Assembly (NCBI RefSeq): GCF_004793975.1
Contig: NZ_SRYB01000007.1
Span: 62,001-126,000 of the forward strand
DNA length: 64,000 bases
Origin: Lepagella muris
GTDB taxonomy: Bacteria; Bacteroidota; Bacteroidia; Bacteroidales; Muribaculaceae
Reading direction: 5' to 3'
Positions 43,623-52,708 of the stretch are shown one piece after another. A program made the translations under genes and the position numbers. Below the pieces are notes generated by a model. That model searched no databases and was not told where the DNA came from. It saw only the letters and a program-made list of their open reading frames with translations. Position 1 is the stretch's first letter. Every line of letters begins with the position of its first letter.

Positions 43623-45512
43623 ATGGGCGACGCGAAGAAGATATCCGGAGCATTGTCTGAGGGGACAGTCGTCGTTTCCTCCACGGCTCGGTATGTTGTA
43701 TCAAGAGTTCTTGGAGCCGGTGGCTTCGGTATTACATATAAGGTCATACGGCAGTCTGACGGTCTTATCTTCGCGTTGAAGGAGTATTTCCCGGATAAAC
43801 TCTGTGAACGCGGGGATGGCGACACTATGTCGTATCTGAAAACAAACGCACAGACCATGGAAACCGGGCTGCATGACTTCATAACTGAGGCAAGGAGATT
43901 GAACCGGGAGAATATCTCTCACCCCAATATTGTGTCAGTCGGGGAAGTGTTCAGAACCAACAACACGGCGTATTATGCTATGGAGTATATTGATGGGTGC
44001 AACCTCCGTCAATATGTTAAGAATAATGGAGGAAAGCCTCTCACGGTGGAAGAAGCATTGAGTGTGATGCGTCCGGTTTTGCAGGCGGTCTCAGTGATTC
44101 ATGGGCACATGCTGACGCATCTTGACATCAAGCATGAGAACATAATCCTCACGGTGGAGGATAACGATTCCTTGCGTCCTGTTCTCATAGACTTCGGACA
44201 GTCTAAGCATTATGATAAGAAAGGGAACGCAACCTCCCAACTGACTAACGCGGGATGCAGTGAGGGATTTTCTCCTCCGGAGCAATATCTGGGACTGTAT
44301 GAATTTACTCCACAGGCAGATGTGTATGCCCTCTGTGCGACGCTGCTGTATCTGCTGACAGGGAAACAGCCCGTAAAATCCTCTGAGATTTCGGCAACAG
44401 TGATAACCGGGATGCTCGGGGAAGATATCCCCGCCCATATAGTGAATGCTATCATATCAGGGATGCGCAAGGATAAGGTGGATCGTACATCCTCGGTTGA
44501 GCTCCTTGCGAAAAATCTTGGCGTTGATATTTCTTCAGAAAATCACGAGGGTAACGTGACGCGTCTGTTGGCTCGTCATAAGCGTGGTAAGAAGTTTGTT
44601 TTTCATAGAATCTCAAAATATTCCCTGACCGCAATTTTAGTGGCAGGAGGAATTGCTTTGACAGTGGGATTGGTCTGGCTTGCAAATCGTCAGAGCCGTA
44701 CACAGGAGGAATTGTTGACATTGGCTATAGAGACAAATAACTGTGCGGAATTATTGAGATTCGCCAATAAGGATTCAGTAAGAGCATTCTTACCATACGC
44801 AAGATGTATGGTTGACAGTTTGAATTATGAAGAGGCATCCAAATTTGCGATAAAGGCATTGGCGTGTCCGGGGGATTCAATAGAAGCTACTCTGCTTATT
44901 GAAAAAATCAATGGTTTGAAAGAGACTAAGCAGCCTGCAGATAATCATAACACAGATAATGGTGTGTCCGATATTATTCCAGAGACTGAGGATGGAGTTC
45001 TCGATGCCATTCATCGGAATAATTTTGGAGAATTACGTCGATTTGCGGAAGATGGAGAGGTACGTACATTCTATCCTTTGGCTAAACTATATTTTAAGAG
45101 AGAGGATTATGAGAAAGCAAGATATTGGGCGGACAAAGCAATAAATGCGAAGACCGATGTTGAGGTTTCCCGGAATCTTATTCATGAAATAAATAAGAAA
45201 GATAGAGAGAGGATTGTTTCAACCGGACATACTCCCGCACCATCGCCAGATAATTCTCAACCTTATAACGAAGACAATTCCAAAAGTCAAGCGTCAAGAT
45301 TGGAGGAAGCCATAAAGGATCCGTTTAAAGGGGCTGGTATGTTGCTCAAACTTGCGGTACATGAAAATTATATACCTGCATATTATCATTATGCCCGTCA
45401 GCAACTTAAGTCAGGAGATATTTCCGGTGCACGTGAATATTTAAAAATGAGCATTGAATCGGGGGTTAACGTAAAGCAATGTCAGGAGTTGCTTGAAGTT
45501 CTTGATGAGTAA
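43623..45512 (+). CDS. Transmembrane eukaryote-like Ser/Thr protein kinase
   Basis: A 629-residue kinase. The cytoplasmic catalytic domain (about 20-300) is complete: glycine loop LGAGGFGITY, Lys53 (FALKEYFP), HLDIKHENII with catalytic Asp168 and Asn173, DFG at 190-192, and the SPPEQY P+1-loop motif. A transmembrane helix (about 333-352) leads to a periplasmic region with TPR/Sel1-like helical repeats (LRRFAEDGEVRTFYPLAKLYFKREDYEKARYWADKAI) separated by Pro/Ser/Asn-rich linkers. The outside repeats could sense the secreted Sel1 proteins or envelope state. It directly follows the PP2C gene. Confidence 0.94.
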   Translation: MGDAKKISGALSEGTVVVSSTARYVVSRVLGAGGFGITYKVIRQSDGLIFALKEYFPDKLCERGDGDTMSYLKTNAQTMETGLHDFITEARRLNRENISHPNIVSVGEVFRTNNTAYYAMEYIDGCNLRQYVKNNGGKPLTVEEALSVMRPVLQAVSVIHGHMLTHLDIKHENIILTVEDNDSLRPVLIDFGQSKHYDKKGNATSQLTNAGCSEGFSPPEQYLGLYEFTPQADVYALCATLLYLLTGKQPVKSSEISATVITGMLGEDIPAHIVNAIISGMRKDKVDRTSSVELLAKNLGVDISSENHEGNVTRLLARHKRGKKFVFHRISKYSLTAILVAGGIALTVGLVWLANRQSRTQEELLTLAIETNNCAELLRFANKDSVRAFLPYARCMVDSLNYEEASKFAIKALACPGDSIEATLLIEKINGLKETKQPADNHNTDNGVSDIIPETEDGVLDAIHRNNFGELRRFAEDGEVRTFYPLAKLYFKREDYEKARYWADKAINAKTDVEVSRNLIHEINKKDRERIVSTGHTPAPSPDNSQPYNEDNSKSQASRLEEAIKDPFKGAGMLLKLAVHENYIPAYYHYARQQLKSGDISGAREYLKMSIESGVNVKQCQELLEVLDE

Positions 45513-45539
45513 AATTGACTATAAAAACAAGTGGAACCT

Positions 45540-46415
45540 ATGAATAATAATGTAATAAAGAAAATAATTTTAATAATAATTTTTACTTTTGGCAATACTT
45601 CCATATTTGGTCAGTATGCTGACCGATATTTCGAAGAAGGAGAAAGAGCGTATGAAGAAGAAAGGTATTCAGATGCATTGAAGGCATTTAAAATGGGTGC
45701 TGACCTCGGCGACAAATATTGTTGTGGTAAACTTGCAGGAATGTATCTTTTTGGAATAGGTGTGCCGGTTGATTATGTTGCCGCTCGTAAGTGGGGTCAA
45801 AAAGGGTATGAATTAGGCAATTCATTTTCGGCAGGTATTATGGGTTATTCCTATCTGATGGAATTTGGGATAGAGAGTGAAGAAATGCTGGAGAAGGCTT
45901 TGCCATATTTTGTTTTTTCATATAATGCAGTAGAGGTAGATGAGGAAAATGCTGGTATATACGGTAATATAGGCATACTTATAGCGTCTACATACATGAC
46001 AAAAGGAGAAATAACCGAATCTATTGAATGGATTGAAAGGATAATGACGGATTATCCGGATTACATACCCGTTATCGGCTGGGCATCATATCTATATTTA
46101 GGACTGGAAGAATACGATAAGGCAGTGGAATTAGCGACCAAGGCGGATATGGAAGGTAACCTTCAGGGTACTTTTGTATTAGGTTACTGTATGGCTTATG
46201 GTAAAGGCATACTTAAAAATGAGTTAGGCGGTTTTAAAAAAATACGTAAGGCTGCTTTGACCGGTGCTATTGACGGTGCCGCATATACTCTGGCGGAATG
46301 CTATTATAACGGAGTGGGTACAGAAATCGATAAGCAGAAAGCAAAAGAATGGTATCAGAAAGCAGCGGAAGCGGGCGATAAGAATGCACGTGAGCAATTG
46401 GAACTTTTATTTTGA
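45540..46415 (+). CDS. Secreted Sel1/TPR-repeat protein (first)
   Basis: About 291 residues with a signal peptide ending SIFGQ. The remainder is Sel1-like/TPR helical repeats: ADLGDKYCCGKLAGMYLFGIGVPVDYVAARKWGQKG at the start and DGAAYTLAECYYNGVGTEIDKQKAKEWYQKAAEAGDKNA at the end. Such repeats form protein-binding solenoids. The ATG at 45540 starts the signal; the GTG at 45531 is an alternative. AT-rich like its neighbours. Likely periplasmic scaffold for the kinase sensor region or the caspase (inference). Confidence 0.85.
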   Translation: MNNNVIKKIILIIIFTFGNTSIFGQYADRYFEEGERAYEEERYSDALKAFKMGADLGDKYCCGKLAGMYLFGIGVPVDYVAARKWGQKGYELGNSFSAGIMGYSYLMEFGIESEEMLEKALPYFVFSYNAVEVDEENAGIYGNIGILIASTYMTKGEITESIEWIERIMTDYPDYIPVIGWASYLYLGLEEYDKAVELATKADMEGNLQGTFVLGYCMAYGKGILKNELGGFKKIRKAALTGAIDGAAYTLAECYYNGVGTEIDKQKAKEWYQKAAEAGDKNAREQLELLF

Positions 46416-46450
46416 AAATATATGGAATGATCAAAGTTTGAGAATAAATT

Positions 46451-47392
46451 ATGAGGATAAATTTTCGTGTTATATACTTCATGGTATTTTCAGTTATTTC
46501 AATTGTCTCCTTTGCGGAAAAGATGCCGTTTCCGATAAGTGTGTTTAAGAAGGCCAATAAAGGAGATATTGCGGCACAGGTGTCGATGGGGTGGTTCTTT
46601 ATGAAAAACGGAGATGAAGATGATGCTTTGAAATGGTGGATGAGAGCGGCAGAAGTTGGGAATGTCGAGGCATGTCTTAATCTGGGGGATTTTTACATGG
46701 TACGGAAAGATATGAAGGCAAAATATTGGTATGAAAAAGCGGTAGAGCTTGGAAGTGCGAAGGCATCGAGGGGATTAGCGGTATATTATCAAGATATGGA
46801 ACATAATACCGAGGAGTCTCTCCGATGGATGACAGATGCCGCAAATAAAGATGACACTGAATCTCAATTTATATTGGGAAACTGGTATAGGCATGATGAA
46901 CCGTTAATTGCTATCTCGTGGTATGAAAAGGCCATTGAGAAAGGTGATGTCAGAGCGATGCATAGACTTGCTGATACTTATTACCAAATCAAGGATTATG
47001 AACATGCTTTCTATTGGTATAAAGAAGCGGCTGAGAAGGGAGATATTGAATGTCAGAGTCATGTCGGCTATATGTATACTTACGGAAAAGGTGTGGATAT
47101 AAATCATAAGAAGGCCGGATATTGGATTAGACGGGCGGCCGAGAGTGGTTATAGTGTGGCTCAATTTAATCTTGGTCTCTTTTATTCGCGAGGTTCAATA
47201 GGATTGGAAAAAGATGAAAGAAAAGCGTTTGATTGGTTTAAGCTGGCCGCGCAGCAAGGACATTCTGGTGCGCAATATAATGTAGGGGTCTATTATTTTA
47301 AGCAGAATCAATCTGAAGAGGCTCGCAAATGGTTTCAACTGGCTGCGGAAAATGGAAGTGAGGATGCCATATCAATATTGAAACGTCTCTAA
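46451..47392 (+). CDS. Secreted Sel1-repeat protein (second)
   Basis: A 313-residue protein with a signal peptide ending VSFAEK and about seven Sel1 repeats (QVSMGWFFMKNGDEDDALKWWMRAAEVGNVEACLNLGDFYMV and onward; SGAQYNVGVYYFKQNQSEEARKWFQLAAENG near the end). Tandem with the first Sel1 protein but not a close copy. Its stop precedes the second duplicated leader region. Confidence 0.88.
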   Translation: MRINFRVIYFMVFSVISIVSFAEKMPFPISVFKKANKGDIAAQVSMGWFFMKNGDEDDALKWWMRAAEVGNVEACLNLGDFYMVRKDMKAKYWYEKAVELGSAKASRGLAVYYQDMEHNTEESLRWMTDAANKDDTESQFILGNWYRHDEPLIAISWYEKAIEKGDVRAMHRLADTYYQIKDYEHAFYWYKEAAEKGDIECQSHVGYMYTYGKGVDINHKKAGYWIRRAAESGYSVAQFNLGLFYSRGSIGLEKDERKAFDWFKLAAQQGHSGAQYNVGVYYFKQNQSEEARKWFQLAAENGSEDAISILKRL

Positions 47393-47471
47393 GGGAACTG
47401 ATGAAGAAAGAGATCTGTCCAATACATATTGATGAGCGAAATATTGGTGGGCGGCTGACTTCTTGACAAAT

Positions 47472-47576
47472 ATTCATACAAGAACCGATGAGGTTCGTAC
47501 AAGATATTTTGAAAAGTTTGATATCTTGGAAGTAGAGTGATAACTTCGTGGCAGAAACAACTTAATAACAAATATA
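47472..47576 (+). promoter_or_regulatory. Duplicated leader and promoter, copy B (second acidic protein gene)
   Basis: Contains the inverted repeat GAACC-gatga-GGTTC, then ATATTTTGAAAAG, -33 TTTG (47517-47520), 20 bp, and the -7 box TAACTTCG (47541-47548, one mismatch). It is homologous to 41006-41105 over its first ~50 bp. Confidence 0.78.
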
Positions 47577-48224
47577 ATGGATACCCAAAGACTTAATGCC
47601 ACTCCTGAAAACGGAGAATCGGGCAGTGAATCAAAGATGTGTGCCAAAGCGAAGAAAATTGTCGGTAAAACGGCATGTTTTGCCGGTACCGCAGGTCTTG
47701 GTGTTGTCGGAACGATGGCGGTACAGGCAATCAATATTACGGAAGATTCTGATACAGCTATCGGAGATGTGACAAGCACATCGCCGACTTTTTCCGGTGG
47801 AGACATCGGGGAGGTGGTTGAGACTACTGTTACTGATTTTGACCCGAATGACATCATGATAGTGGATGTGGAGGAAGTGCCTGTTGCTAATGTTGCCGAA
47901 ATTCAGACAAATGATACGGCGCAAGGTACACACCATTCAACCCTTGCCTCATCCATTGAACCCCAGCCGATAACTGCGGAAAACAGGGAGAATCCCGAAT
48001 CGGTGGATAACCTGATTGCGAACATAGATACACCGGATGAGATTGACCCCACTATTGAGATTGATTGCGTAGAGATAGATGGAAAGGAAATATATGTCGG
48101 TCCTGACGATTGTGAAGAATTGGTTGATTATTCCGAAGAATTGTTTTGGTCAGGAGATGATGATCTTGCAGTAGGAGATGATTTGTCAGTACCTGATGTA
48201 TTGGATGATATATTGAATATTTAA
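47577..48224 (+). CDS. Acidic single-pass membrane protein of the signalling cluster (second)
   Basis: A 215-residue protein of no recognised family. Layout as in the protein at 41106: a hydrophilic N terminus, basic residues (KAKKIVGK), a hydrophobic helix (about 30-50, TACFAGTAGLGVVGTMAVQAI) and a strongly acidic tail rich in Asp, Glu and Ile/Val (FDPNDIMIVDVEEVP, EIDPTIEIDCVEIDGKEIYVGPDDCEELVDYSEELF). Primary sequence similarity to the first is weak; shared layout and duplicated promoter suggest common origin. Predicted N-in, acidic part in the periplasm. It is followed 11 bp later by a large Sel1 protein. Confidence 0.68.
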   Translation: MDTQRLNATPENGESGSESKMCAKAKKIVGKTACFAGTAGLGVVGTMAVQAINITEDSDTAIGDVTSTSPTFSGGDIGEVVETTVTDFDPNDIMIVDVEEVPVANVAEIQTNDTAQGTHHSTLASSIEPQPITAENRENPESVDNLIANIDTPDEIDPTIEIDCVEIDGKEIYVGPDDCEELVDYSEELFWSGDDDLAVGDDLSVPDVLDDILNI

Positions 48225-48235
48225 ATTTAGAAAGT

Positions 48236-49762
48236 ATGCGTAAACGATTATATGTCTTAGGAATTGCGATATCATTGGCTTTCTGTTTGATTGATGTCTA
48301 TGCACAGCAGACAATTGAGGAAGCAACAGATAGTATCAAGAACATAATGGCTCTTGCCAAGAAGGGAGATGCCGTCGCTCAAAATGAAGTGGGGGGATGG
48401 TATTATCGCGGACGTCACGTTAGGCAGAATTATGAGGAGGCGTTGCAATGGTGGTCAAAGTCTGCTAAACAAGGGAATGTAGAGGCAATCGGCAATATGG
48501 GTTTGTGTTATCAGACAGGTCATGGCGTAGGTGCTGATTCTCTCCGTGCTGTCAAGCTTTATCAGCGTTCGATAAAAGATGGAAATAAGGCTCTTTTTAA
48601 TCAAAATGTGAATCTTGCCGAAAAGGGAAATGTCTTCAGCAATATGCTTATTGCTTCATGTTTTCAAAATGGTTTTGGCGTAGCAAAAGATCTGGATAAG
48701 GCAGAGCAGTATCTTACAAATGCAGCTAATAGGAATTGTGTCACAGCACAACGTGATCTTGGCTTGTTATTACTTAATGGTAAAAGATCAAGAGAAGCTT
48801 TCCAATGGTTTAAGAAGGGAGCTTCCAGTGGGGATATTTCAAGCACGTTCTATTATGGCAAGATGCTTGTTGAGGGTCTTGGTGTTAAGGCAGCTAAGAA
48901 AGAAGGTGCAAATTACCTTTTAAAGACGGCTGAAGCAGGTTTCCCTCAGGCAATGTACTATATCGGCAATTGCTATATGGATGGAGAAGGTCTGACAAGA
49001 AATGCAGAGCAAGCAATAAAGTGGTATAAGTCAGCTGCCGGAAAAGGTGTGCCGAATGCTCAGTGGAAATTAGCGCAATGCTATCGTGAGGGTATTGGTA
49101 CGGATATAAATTTTGATCAGGCATTATATTGGTATGCGGAATCTTTACAGAAAGGCTATTCCAGAGCATTCCGACAACTTATTGTGGATTCCATTTCAGG
49201 TTCTCCTTTTGTCGCTTATTTAAAGGGAGTCAAGGCATATACAAATAAAGATTTTGAAACAGCCTTAAAAGAATTTAAGATAGTGGAGAAGGCTAAGATT
49301 GCCGATGGTAAAGTGATGGAGGCCGCTGTAATTGCAAATCCGAATTATGCGAAACATAATATTAAGAAAGGGATAAAGCTGCTTGATGATGTATCAAAAA
49401 CTAATGCTCTGGCTATGTATTTGCTTGGTGCGTTGTATGAGGCAGGGAAAGGAGTCAATAAAGATATGAAAGTAGCAGTGGCCTACATGACTAAGGCTGC
49501 GGATATGGGTTATGGTGCAGCAGAGTGCGCTTTGGCCGATATGTATTTTGAGGGGCGTGGAGTTGAGCAGAGTTATCAAAAGGCTGTGGCTTTATATGAA
49601 AAGGCAAATGCTCAGGGCCAATTGAATGAGAATGCGGCCAAACGTTATGCATCTTGTTATGAAAACGGTTGGGGTGGTCTTGAGAAAGATTCTGTTAAAG
49701 CGGAAGAGATATTGAAGACCGATTGCAAAAACCATGTAAGCGAGATTTTGAAATTGGTATAA
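48236..49762 (+). CDS. Large secreted Sel1-repeat protein (third)
   Basis: A 508-residue exported protein with a signal peptide ending VYAQQ and about ten Sel1 repeats (for example NEVGGWYYRGRHVRQNYEEALQWWSKSAKQGN, YYIGNCYMDGEGLTRNAEQAIKWYKSAAGKG, CALADMYFEGRGVEQSYQKAVALYEKA). A less regular stretch (about 310-380) splits the repeat array into two blocks. Probably cotranscribed with the second acidic protein. Likely binding partner in the periplasm. Confidence 0.9.
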   Translation: MRKRLYVLGIAISLAFCLIDVYAQQTIEEATDSIKNIMALAKKGDAVAQNEVGGWYYRGRHVRQNYEEALQWWSKSAKQGNVEAIGNMGLCYQTGHGVGADSLRAVKLYQRSIKDGNKALFNQNVNLAEKGNVFSNMLIASCFQNGFGVAKDLDKAEQYLTNAANRNCVTAQRDLGLLLLNGKRSREAFQWFKKGASSGDISSTFYYGKMLVEGLGVKAAKKEGANYLLKTAEAGFPQAMYYIGNCYMDGEGLTRNAEQAIKWYKSAAGKGVPNAQWKLAQCYREGIGTDINFDQALYWYAESLQKGYSRAFRQLIVDSISGSPFVAYLKGVKAYTNKDFETALKEFKIVEKAKIADGKVMEAAVIANPNYAKHNIKKGIKLLDDVSKTNALAMYLLGALYEAGKGVNKDMKVAVAYMTKAADMGYGAAECALADMYFEGRGVEQSYQKAVALYEKANAQGQLNENAAKRYASCYENGWGGLEKDSVKAEEILKTDCKNHVSEILKLV

Positions 49763-49822
49763 TAATAGAATATGGGTCTCTTACAAATAAATTTATCATA
49801 TAGCCATAAATAAATTTAGATT

Positions 49823-50731
49823 ATGAATTTTATAACAATTATCTTGTCATTATATATAACAATATCGATTTCTGCACCAAGATATTTGTCCGAAGAATTC
49901 ATTGAAAAAATGAATAATAGGATTAAAGTGCATGAACGTAATAATAAATTTGCGGCAACAGTAGTTTCATTGCAAAATTTAACTCCAAGACAAGCTTTCG
50001 AGAAAGGTATTCTGGCATACAATAATAAAAACTATGTAGAAGCACTTCCGCTGTTAAAGAAAGCAGTGCAGGGAGGAATATCGGAGGCTTATGAACCTCT
50101 GATCCATATGTATGCTCACGGTGATTATGATGGTAGTGGTAAGGGTAATTATTCTGAAGCGTTAAGATGGACGGCTATGGCAATAAATACATTTTTTAAT
50201 ATGGAAGAAGGTGCCGGTCGAAAACAGTTGTATGCGGTGGTAATGTCTAACTATGGTCCCTTGTGTTTCCTTGTCGGAGACTATAAGGAGGCGATTGATC
50301 ACATGGCAGAAGGTCTTAAAAACGGAAGGTTCCCTAAGGATTCATTTTTAATGAATGTAGTTGCAGCCAGCTATTATAAGTTAGGGAATGTCAGGAATGC
50401 AAAAGAGTTCTTAAAAATGGCGACCGAAACGAATTCTAAGAATGACTATGACTCACATGTAACTAATGCTATCCTTTCAAAAATTTATTTTGATAAACAA
50501 GATTATACTAATGCTTTGATATTATCGGAAGATGCAGCGAAGACGGGTAAGGTTCCATTGGCAGCTTATGTATATGGGGCATCATTGATAAAAACAAACA
50601 ATCATCCAAATATTGGTAAGCAATGGGTGCAGGCCGCCGCTCAGTATAATTATTCAGGAATTATTGAGATCAACTGTTTTGAAAATGAGATAAAACAATA
50701 TTGGTATACAATTAGGGATATTTCGTATTGA
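49823..50731 (+). CDS. Secreted TPR-like repeat protein, last gene of the signalling cluster
   Basis: A 302-residue protein with a short N-terminal hydrophobic signal (MNFITIILSLYITISISA) and TPR/Sel1-like repeats (FEKGILAYNNKNYVEALPLLKKAVQGGISEAYEPLIHMYAHG; FLVGDYKEAIDHMAEGLKNG; SKIYFDKQDYTNALILSEDAAKTG). Repeats are less canonical than in its neighbours. A strong terminator follows and ends the cluster. Confidence 0.78.
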   Translation: MNFITIILSLYITISISAPRYLSEEFIEKMNNRIKVHERNNKFAATVVSLQNLTPRQAFEKGILAYNNKNYVEALPLLKKAVQGGISEAYEPLIHMYAHGDYDGSGKGNYSEALRWTAMAINTFFNMEEGAGRKQLYAVVMSNYGPLCFLVGDYKEAIDHMAEGLKNGRFPKDSFLMNVVAASYYKLGNVRNAKEFLKMATETNSKNDYDSHVTNAILSKIYFDKQDYTNALILSEDAAKTGKVPLAAYVYGASLIKTNNHPNIGKQWVQAAAQYNYSGIIEINCFENEIKQYWYTIRDISY

Positions 50732-50750
50732 TATCGGTTGCATGTTATAC

Positions 50751-50791
50751 CTCCCCCGTCGCATCATATTGTGTGGCGGGGGAGTTTTTTT
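50751..50791. terminator. Terminator at the end of the signalling cluster
   Basis: An 8-bp GC-rich stem CTCCCCCG/CGGGGGAG (50751-50758 with 50777-50784) is followed by seven T residues on the plus strand. It separates the cluster from the convergent mltG gene. Confidence 0.85.
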
Positions 50792-50795
50792 GATT

Positions 50796-51974
50796 TCAGC
50801 GGATGCCGCGTTTGTTGAGGGCTGCCTGGTAGCGGCGGGCGTTGGCGAGGTGCTCCTGATATGTGGAGGCGAAGTTATGGCGTCCGGAGAAGTCCTCTTT
50901 CGCGCACATGTAGATGTGGTCGGAGGGTTGCGAGTTGAGGATTTGGTCGATTGTGGCTACGCTGGTAGTGCGTATCGGACCGGGAGGAAGTCCGGTGTTG
51001 AGATACGTGTTGTAAGGTGAGCGTGTCTTCAGATGTCCGCTTAGTATGCGGCGTAATGCGAAGTTGCCTATGGCGTATTTCACGGTGGGATCCGCCTGTA
51101 GTTTTATACCCTTCTTGTAGCGGTTGATGTATAGACGTCCGATCTCATCCTTCTCGTCGAGTTTATTAGTCTCCTCATCGACGATTGATGCTATTGTCAT
51201 CACTTCGGCGGGGGATAACCCTAATTCCTTCGCCTTTGCCGTGCGCTCCTCATTCCATATTTTCTTATAGTTGTCGCCTATCTTGGAGATGAATGCCTCG
51301 GGGGATGCTGTCCAGTAAAACTCGTAGGAGTCTTCAAGGAACAGGGATAGTGCCTGCTCTTTCGTGAGTCCGTATTCGGAGAGCAACTTCTCATCGTTGA
51401 GAGTCTTCAGGAGTTGGTCGGATGTGAAGTCGAGTTTTGCCGCCACTTTCTTTGCAAGATTCTCCTTGGTGCGGAAATGGTTGATTGTGACGGTGAGTGG
51501 TTGCTGTGCTCCATGTGAGAGCCTGTGCTCCGCTTGTAGGGGCGACATGCCTTGCTCAATGAGATACGCGCCGTGACGCTCTCCGAAATCAGAACCTCTC
51601 AGCTTTGCCACTCTCATCACTTTCTCGGCATAGTCATCGTCAAGATATTTAGAGATAGAGTCTTGCACCATCTCTCTGGTGGCATGGTGGGGAATCTTTA
51701 TCAGAGCGTCTTTTGCTGCCTTCTCAATGAGTAGTGGCAGACACATCAGTATGACCGCCACGACCACGGAAAGAATTATGAATATCGTGGCTATCCTTAT
51801 CGATCTCTTCTTGTTTTGCGGCTTGGGTATATCGTTTCCCGGAACCGGCGGTACATTTTCCGAGGTTTGCAGAATATTTTCCTGAGTTGGTGGTATATTT
51901 TCCTGAGCCGGTGTTGTGTCCCCTTGAGCGGGGATGTGGTCTTTTTCGGGGACAGGAGGTGTGTTTTCTTCCAT
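50796..51974 (-). CDS. mltG: Endolytic murein transglycosylase MltG
   Basis: Cuts nascent glycan strands and so sets peptidoglycan chain length. The 392-residue protein has a Pro/Glu/Gln-rich cytoplasmic tail of repeated PPTQENI-like units (about 1-50), one transmembrane helix (about 58-82) and the YceG domain. The catalytic Glu lies in IASIVDEETNK and the conserved ADPTVKYAIG and SPYNTYLNTGLPPGPI motifs are intact. The repeated N-terminal tail is unusual for the family and could vary in length by slippage. Confidence 0.94.
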   Translation of the reverse strand: MEENTPPVPEKDHIPAQGDTTPAQENIPPTQENILQTSENVPPVPGNDIPKPQNKKRSIRIATIFIILSVVVAVILMCLPLLIEKAAKDALIKIPHHATREMVQDSISKYLDDDYAEKVMRVAKLRGSDFGERHGAYLIEQGMSPLQAEHRLSHGAQQPLTVTINHFRTKENLAKKVAAKLDFTSDQLLKTLNDEKLLSEYGLTKEQALSLFLEDSYEFYWTASPEAFISKIGDNYKKIWNEERTAKAKELGLSPAEVMTIASIVDEETNKLDEKDEIGRLYINRYKKGIKLQADPTVKYAIGNFALRRILSGHLKTRSPYNTYLNTGLPPGPIRTTSVATIDQILNSQPSDHIYMCAKEDFSGRHNFASTYQEHLANARRYQAALNKRGIR

Positions 51975-52000
51975 AATTCTGGGGATATATACAGATAAAT

Positions 52001-52036
52001 CACGTGGCTCTCTTCACAGATGAAGCGTGCCACGTG
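52001..52036. terminator. Bulged hairpin between mltG and the RaiA-like gene
   Basis: Outer stem CACGTGGC/GCCACGTG (52001-52008 with 52029-52036) encloses an inner stem CTTCA/TGAAG with a 4-base loop. On the minus strand it lies downstream of the RaiA-like gene with only a weak AT-rich tail. Confidence 0.5.
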
Positions 52037-52178
52037 TCAGATTTTTAGTATGAAAAGAGTGGTCAACCCGTCATTGCAGTAGGGGATATGTCGATGATTG
52101 AATTTGCTGCGTTAGCCGCCGGAGAATTTCGGTCGTTGCGAATCCCCATCGAAGGGTTGATTGCGGAGAAGATGTGCC

Positions 52179-52472
52179 TTATTTCTTGGCTTTTATCTTC
52201 TCGAGCTGAGGCTCGAGAGCGTCAAGAGCAAGATCAACAGCCTCTTCGAAAGTGTCGGCTGTCTTGGATGCGAATAGATCCGCACTGCCGGGGATATGGA
52301 GCTTGATACCGGCTTCTTTGTTCATAGCGGTCTCAGGTTTTACGAGAGTCAGAGTGACGTCTACATCGTTGATAGCCTCAAAACGGCGTGTGATCTTATC
52401 AATCTTTTTGTTGACGAAAGCAACAAGTTTCTCTGAGATGTCGAAATGAATCGCTTTAATCTTTACGTCCAT
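52179..52472 (-). CDS. raiA: Ribosome-associated inhibitor / hibernation factor (RaiA/HPF, short form)
   Basis: A 97-residue ribosome hibernation protein that occupies the decoding region of the small subunit in slow growth. The beta-alpha-beta-beta-beta-alpha fold is recognisable from VKIKAIHFDISEKLVAFVNKKIDKITRRF, VDVTLTLVKPE and ADTFEEAVDLALDALEPQLEKIK. It lacks the C-terminal dimerisation domain of long HPF, so it is the short form; RaiA and short HPF cannot be separated by sequence here. A -7 box (TATCTTTG, 52566-52573, minus strand) lies about 95 bp upstream with a weak -33. Confidence 0.9.
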   Translation of the reverse strand: MDVKIKAIHFDISEKLVAFVNKKIDKITRRFEAINDVDVTLTLVKPETAMNKEAGIKLHIPGSADLFASKTADTFEEAVDLALDALEPQLEKIKAKK

Positions 52473-52672
52473 AACTTTAATTTTTATGGTTATTGTTTCG
52501 TTATGCCGTGAAAAGACGGCATAGGGTGTTGGATTTTCGAGACCGGAGAGTGAGTTCTTCGTTTACAAAGATAAACAATAAAACTGAATGAAAGGATTAT
52601 TTTGGGATAAAAATTTTGAAAAATTTTTCCGACCGTTGATTTTGTGTATAATTATTCGATTATAATGGTATA

Positions 52673-52708
52673 TTTCAACGGAAGCCTATCCTTGGGCTTC
52701 CGTTGAAA
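52673..52708. terminator. Perfect hairpin overlapping the 3' end of the AAA ATPase gene
   Basis: A 14-bp perfect stem (52673-52686 with 52695-52708) and 8-base loop contain the last ten codons and the stop of the ATPase gene (C terminus FNGSPRIGFR). There is no T run after it on the minus strand. Confidence 0.6.

Noticed and set aside
42701..45512. PP2C-kinase-FHA genes considered as the phosphorylation pathway of a type VI secretion system
   Set aside because: No sheath, tube, VgrG or membrane-complex genes are present anywhere in the window.
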